A stretch of DNA of 16,454 bases from positions 1 to 16,454 of the forward strand of contig JAITDV010000517.1 in NCBI GenBank assembly GCA_031282385.1. The letters run 5' to 3'. The notes beneath the pieces are model-generated. The model saw only the letters and a program-made list of their open reading frames with translations, did not search any database and was not told where the DNA came from. Both the position numbers and the translations under genes were made by a program. Shown piece after piece: positions 15,253-16,454 of the stretch (the first letter of the stretch is position 1; each line of letters opens with the position of its first letter). This stretch comes from Planctomycetaceae bacterium. Lineage in GTDB: Bacteria > Planctomycetota > Planctomycetia > Pirellulales > Thermoguttaceae.

Positions 15253-15674
15253 AATGTAACTATTCATCCGCTTGCTTTTTTATCGAACATATTCAAATAG
15301 TAACAACATTGTCACTAAATCGGCATTGATACGAGATTCAAATTGTCAATCATTGCTTATAGATGAATAATTGTCATTGTACTAATTTGGATTGATAGCA
15401 TTGAACTACGTAATAGTACGTGGGGGGGCTTTTTTGTGGATTGGAAATAGTGTAAATTATGTGGCTTGATTGCAGAGTTGGCTTTTTTATACTGAACGTA
15501 CCAAAAATTGTGTTGCTCGAAAACGTAAACGCTTGGTTTCAGTTATTTAATCAGGCGGCGGTAAACAAAATTGAAAGTGTGAACAGTTTAAATTTAAGTC
15601 TAACACTCAAGTGTGAGCAGTTTAAAACACTGATTAGTTAAGTTGTTTGTTTAGTTTATTAACCATTTTTTTTT
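15253..15674. other. intergenic stretch with 3'-end motif and repeat
   Basis: GTAACTATTCA (15256-15266), then CTTTTTTATCGAACATATT, follows the stop directly. A similar string follows the genes ending at 2027 and 6230. A run of seven G (15422-15428) lies in non-coding sequence next to TACGTAATAGTACG. A dispersed repeat copy is at 15488-15593. After it, CAAGTGTGAGCAGTTTAAAAC repeats the first block of the family once more (about 15608-15628). No gene is supported; the 60-codon frame at 15459-15641 overlaps the repeat. Confidence 0.5.
15488..15593 (-). repeat. dispersed intergenic repeat, copy F (minus)
   Basis: In reverse complement: TTTAAACTGTTCACACTTT, CAATTTTGTTTACC, GCCTGATTAAATAACTG, GCGTTTACGTTTTCGAG, CACAATTTTTGG and TACGTTCAGTATA. 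The block order is the same as in the other copies. It is opposite in orientation to the ABC ATPase gene that starts at 15675. Confidence 0.75.
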
Positions 15675-16454
15675 ATGAGTACATCTGACGTAGTAGTTGA
15701 GACGCGGAATTTGACTAAAGTTTATCGAGACTTTTGGGGGCGTCAAAAAGTTCGCGCACTCAAGGCACTTGACCTTGAGATAGTTCGTGGTGAAGTTTTC
15801 GGTCTTCTCGGACCTAATGGTTCAGGCAAAACAACCACGATGAAGTTATTACTTGGTCTGCTGTTTCCGACGGCAGGCGAAATTTTTATTCTTGGACGTT
15901 CCGCAACTGACGTTAAAAAGAATGAAAAAATCGGATATTTGCCGGAAGAATCTTACCTATATAAATTCCTGAACGCTGAAGAAACATTGGATTTTTACGG
16001 TCGTTTGTTCAATATGTCCGGCGCAGTAAGAAGACAACGTATCGCACAACTCATAAGTAGAGTCGGACTCGAATCTGCTAAAAAACGACAGTTGCGCGAA
16101 TACTCAAAAGGTATGGCACGACGCATCGGATTAGCTCAGGCATTGATCAATGATCCTGAATTGGTGTTGCTTGATGAACCGACAAGCGGACTTGATCCAA
16201 TTGGAACACGTAACATGAAAGACCTCATTCTTGATTTGAAAAAACAAGGAAAAACCGTCATCATGTCGTCCCACCTTCTTGCCGATGTACAAGATGTTTG
16301 CGACCGAATAGGAATTTTATATCAAGGTGAACTCAAAGAACTCGGACGAGTCAATGACCTCTTGCAAGTCTCAACCGAAACCGAATTCCGCGCCGCCAAT
16401 CTCTCCGACGATGCAAAAAATAAAATCACAAAAATAATTGAAGACGACGGCGCA
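15675..16454 (+). CDS. ABC transporter ATP-binding protein (partial, runs off the window)
   Basis: 260 residues are visible and the frame is open at the window edge. It binds and hydrolyses ATP to drive an ABC-type membrane transporter. Visible motifs are Walker A GPNGSGKTT (Lys52), Q-loop region LPEESYLY, signature YSKGM (143-147, in place of LSGGQ), Walker B LVLLDEPTSGLDP (Asp167, Glu168) and switch His200 (MSSHLL). The layout is that of ABC-2-type export ATPases (CcmA/NatA-like). The C-terminal extension after residue 215 (VNDLLQVSTETEFRAANLSD) begins as in that group. The ATG at 15675 has no Shine-Dalgarno site. The permease genes should lie beyond the window. The permease-like pair at 7478-9299 is about 6 kb away, so pairing with it is speculative. 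Confidence 0.93.
   Translation, partial: MSTSDVVVETRNLTKVYRDFWGRQKVRALKALDLEIVRGEVFGLLGPNGSGKTTTMKLLLGLLFPTAGEIFILGRSATDVKKNEKIGYLPEESYLYKFLNAEETLDFYGRLFNMSGAVRRQRIAQLISRVGLESAKKRQLREYSKGMARRIGLAQALINDPELVLLDEPTSGLDPIGTRNMKDLILDLKKQGKTVIMSSHLLADVQDVCDRIGILYQGELKELGRVNDLLQVSTETEFRAANLSDDAKNKITKIIEDDGA

Noticed and set aside
15422..15428. G7 run as a third phase-variable tract.
   Set aside because: It is short and lies in non-coding sequence more than 240 bp before the ABC ATPase start, with no frame or clear promoter spacing to affect.
2237..15593. CRISPR array.
   Set aside because: The repeats are about 105 bp, dispersed over kilobases in both orientations, diverged and without regular spacers.

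Overview
The window is AT-rich DNA, most likely from a planctomycete. The markers are two intact-length DUF1559 proteins and one broken copy (prepilin-like N-terminus, planctomycete-typical), a carboxypeptidase-regulatory-like lipoprotein beside one of them, a large secreted multihaem cytochrome of the hydrazine-synthase-alpha-like (HzsA-like) PD40 family, and membrane proteins opening with the NPIVVRD motif of planctomycete ABC-2-type permeases. Planctomycetes are usually GC-rich, so a low-GC, perhaps host-associated lineage is inferred; no 16S or marker gene is present to prove it.

Layout. 19-1276 (+): DUF1559 gene with a run of 12 G in its leader that puts the good start out of frame. 1539-2027 (+): small lipoprotein. 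2397-6230 (+): secreted three-haem PD40/Fn3/LamG protein. 6231-7477: repeat-rich stretch with a hairpin element and a broken DUF1559 gene on the minus strand (6747-7032). 7478-9299 (+): two paralogous membrane proteins in tandem. 9300-9822: repeat and little else. 9823-11076 (-): second DUF1559 gene, with 13 G at the matching leader position and in frame, preceded by a long 5' leader holding a cobalamin riboswitch (11384-11583, minus). 11797-12933 (-) and 13163-13495 (-): two hypothetical genes, each preceded by the same dispersed repeat. 14095-15252 (+): aldo/keto reductase with a C-terminal 4Fe-4S region. 15675-end (+): ABC transporter ATPase, cut by the window edge.

Most interesting signal. 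Two paralogous prepilin-like genes carry G12 and G13 homopolymers at equivalent leader positions. One is in frame (417 aa). The other is one base out of frame and would give a 418-aa protein with 11 G. This is the signature of phase variation by slipped-strand mispairing. The in-frame gene also lies directly downstream of a recognisable cobalamin riboswitch, so its expression may combine a B12-sensing switch with a stochastic frame switch. A third copy (6747-7032) is a decayed relative with the same leader.

A second layer is a roughly 105-bp intergenic repeat family: six near-full copies in both orientations plus fragments. Three copies lie directly upstream of and co-oriented with genes, and several can form a short stem followed by T residues.
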